A program made the translations under genes and the position numbers. DNA of 64,000 nucleotides from Zygnema cylindricum (lineage: Eukaryota; Streptophyta; Zygnematophyceae; Zygnematales; Zygnemataceae), in NCBI GenBank assembly GCA_037447655.1, contig JBBHKE010003360.1, positions 1-64,000 on the forward strand. Reading direction: 5' to 3'. The notes below the pieces were generated by a model that did no database searches, was not told the DNA's origin, and was given only the letters and a program-made list of their open reading frames with translations. Shown piece after piece: positions 63,931 to 64,000 of the stretch (position 1 is its first letter; each line of letters starts with the position of its first letter).

Positions 63931-64000
63931 GGGAATGCGGTTCGGAGTGGCAAACATTTGCGGAAGCAGTGCAGCCAATGGACGAGAAGAAGGGTGAAAG
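63931..64000 (+). CDS. Possible exon at the window edge
   Basis: After TTTTTTTTGACAATTTTAG an open frame reads ECGSEWQTFAEAVQPMDEKK to the end of the window. The splice signal is good but the segment is too short to assign; it could be a further exon of the recombinase locus or of another gene. Confidence 0.25.

Overview
The window looks like nuclear DNA from a land plant or a close algal relative (bryophyte or charophyte grade). The evidence is Ty1/copia retrotransposons throughout, an LRR gene with a classical 72-nt phase-2 LRR exon, GT-AG introns, and very low gene density between transposon debris and microsatellites. Nothing looks organellar or bacterial. The species cannot be named from the sequence alone. 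Only two non-retrotransposon loci look like real genes. Layout: 1-6060 is simple sequence: an AT-rich minisatellite, purine/pyrimidine tracts, a roughly 26-bp satellite of about 1.7 kb, and a (TA)n block. 6070-14050 is a field of small inverted-repeat transposons (MITEs), some nested. 14160-15060 is a pyrimidine tract that truncates the 3' LTR of a decayed minus-strand copia element (copia-A, 15061-27636). Copia-A carries a MITE in its 3' LTR, and its gag is split by a young, complete plus-strand copia (copia-B, 20280-26715, two 1047-bp LTRs, 5-bp target duplication GATTT). 27858-29165 is a three-deep nest of DNA transposons. 29652-32301 is a solo LTR related to copia-B. 32.6-36.8 kb holds dispersed repeats. 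36851-38559 (minus) is the 3' end of a gene encoding LRR, LRR cap, EGF-like and proline-rich segments. 40.4-46 kb holds MITEs, a long-inverted-repeat element and pyrimidine tracts. 47.2-49.1 kb is a third copia remnant (copia-C). 49.4-56.0 kb has two adjacent long-inverted-repeat elements. 56850-60963 (plus) is an intron-containing gene for a Crypton/Ndc10-like tyrosine recombinase. 60.7-63.4 kb is a homopurine array with GC-rich hairpins. The retrotransposon lineage is unusual in two ways. All three gag-pol elements carry, exactly or degraded, a primer-binding site GGTTATGGGCCC. It matches the anticodon arm of initiator tRNA-Met, the half-tRNA primer type known from Drosophila copia, and not the tRNA 3' end. 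The gag reading frame opens inside the LTR and runs through the primer-binding site, which is translated as V-M-G-P. The most interesting locus is the tyrosine recombinase. Four of its exons join cleanly and carry the R, HxxR, W and Y residues expected of the catalytic domain, while its 3' part has two in-frame stops, so it may be a decaying Crypton-like mobile gene or a host gene with a degraded tail. Exon calls rest on reading frame, splice consensus and family motifs; no database search was possible.
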